NCBI GenBank assembly: GCA_016650435.1
Contig: JAENVT010000095.1
Coordinates: 1 to 14,059, forward strand
Length of the DNA: 14,059 nucleotides
Direction: 5' to 3'
Source of the DNA: Ilumatobacteraceae bacterium
Lineage (GTDB): Bacteria > Actinomycetota > Acidimicrobiia > Acidimicrobiales > Ilumatobacteraceae
The position numbers and the translations under genes were made by a program. Below are positions 13,611 to 14,059 of the stretch, piece by piece (within the stretch, counting starts at the first letter, position 1; each line of letters starts with the position of its first letter). The notes under the pieces were generated by a model, which was not told where the DNA came from, searched no databases, and saw only the letters and a program-made list of their open reading frames with translations.

Positions 13611-14059
13611 CGGCGTGCTCCTACGAGACGCTCGATTGCTTCCTCCGCCTCGGCCATCATCGATTGCAACAGTTCGGCCGCCGGTACGAGCGAAGTGATC
13701 GCACCGACTCCCTGTCCGCAGGGCATGAACTCTCTGGAAGCATCGACGTCGGTCCCATCCGGATAGCCGAGGTGGTTGACGCCGGCTTTCGCCGAAGCGA
13801 CTGCTTGTGCGGGGAACGGCTGCAGCTCGTCGGGATGCGTTTCGTAGTGGTTGGTCCACTCGTTGCGCACCACTCGGCAGGTCTTGCCGGTGTACGAGCG
13901 GCTGATGACAGTGCCATCCTCTGCCGTTGCCAACAGCGCTTCCTTGTAGCCGTTGACCGCGCGGGCTTCGGGCGTGGCGATGAACCGGGTGCCGATCCAC
14001 ACGCCGTCGGCTCCGAGCGCCAAGGACGCGGCCAGGCCGCGACCGTCGTACAAACCGCC
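13607..14059 (-). CDS. Nitronate monooxygenase (2-nitropropane dioxygenase family), C-terminal part
   Basis: The C-terminal 150 residues of a gene that continues beyond the right edge. The first visible residues, GGLYDGRGLAASLALGADGV then WIGTRFIATPEA, form the FMN phosphate-binding glycine loop and following strand of nitronate monooxygenases. Next come AVNGYKEALL and SRSYTGKTCRVVRNEW, usual for the family, and a helical tail. Such enzymes oxidise alkyl nitronates with FMN and oxygen; several family members have other roles such as enoyl reductase-like activity, so the substrate is open. The catalytic His region lies outside the window. It is the promoter-proximal visible gene of the five-gene minus-strand run and is coupled to the M20 gene by an ATGA overlap. 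Confidence 0.88.
   Translation of the reverse strand, partial: GGLYDGRGLAASLALGADGVWIGTRFIATPEARAVNGYKEALLATAEDGTVISRSYTGKTCRVVRNEWTNHYETHPDELQPFPAQAVASAKAGVNHLGYPDGTDVDASREFMPCGQGVGAITSLVPAAELLQSMMAEAEEAIERLVGARR

Noticed and set aside
13611..14000. Upstream extension of the M20 peptidase frame
   Set aside because: The extension is an alternate frame of the nitronate monooxygenase. The ATG at 13610 in an ATGA overlap gives the normal family length.
1..14059. Mobile element, CRISPR array, tRNA or defence island
   Set aside because: I saw no transposase or integrase motif, no regularly spaced repeats, no tRNA-like cloverleaf and no known defence domain set.

Overview
The window looks like chromosome from a high-GC actinobacterium. 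Two F420-type luciferase-like oxidoreductases, a FadE-type acyl-CoA dehydrogenase, a zf-HC2 membrane protein, GTG starts and leaderless-type promoters all point that way. An acidimicrobial (Ilumatobacter-like) host is my best guess from the overall gene flavour, but no marker gene proves it. Coding density is very high: no non-coding stretch reaches 300 bases, and no tRNA, rRNA, CRISPR array, insertion sequence or phage gene is visible.

Layout, left to right. (1) 1-602 (+): a TetR-type regulator cut by the window edge and split by an apparent one-base loss in a run of six C. (2) 644-1315 (+): a zinc-finger (zf-HC2) protein with four membrane segments, anti-sigma-like. (3) 1335-2138 (-): a luciferase-like oxidoreductase, divergent from (4) 2211-3452 (+), an acyl-CoA dehydrogenase. 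(5) 5984-3449 (-): a three-gene ABC exporter operon (ATPase, permease, permease) of the COG4586/COG4587/COG3694 type. (6) 6069-7987 (+): a LarE-type sulfur transferase translationally coupled to a second F420-type oxidoreductase, then 8007-9185 (+) a cytoplasmic beta-lactamase-fold serine hydrolase. (7) 14059-9203 (-): a five-gene run of nitronate monooxygenase (partial), M20 peptidase, MoxR AAA+ ATPase, DUF58 protein and a von Willebrand A (BatA-like) membrane protein.

How the genes work together. The MoxR-DUF58-VWA set is a recognised chaperone-like module in which the ATPase is thought to remodel or activate partners carrying metal-binding VWA domains at the membrane. The ABC triad forms one exporter of unknown substrate. 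The oxidoreductases, acyl-CoA dehydrogenase, nitronate monooxygenase, serine hydrolase and M20 peptidase look like general catabolic capacity rather than one pathway. The LarE gene has no larB or larC beside it, so its acceptor is not evident here.

Gene ends are tightly packed. Four junctions use the ATGA start/stop overlap. Two convergent pairs end within or beside inverted repeats. Three plus-strand genes have a TANNNT hexamer 6-7 bases before the start codon, as expected for leaderless transcription. I see no clearly novel defence or mobile system. The items most worth a second look are the LarE-oxidoreductase pair, the split regulator, the hairpin that displays the MoxR ribosome-binding site, and the convergent-gene terminator structures.
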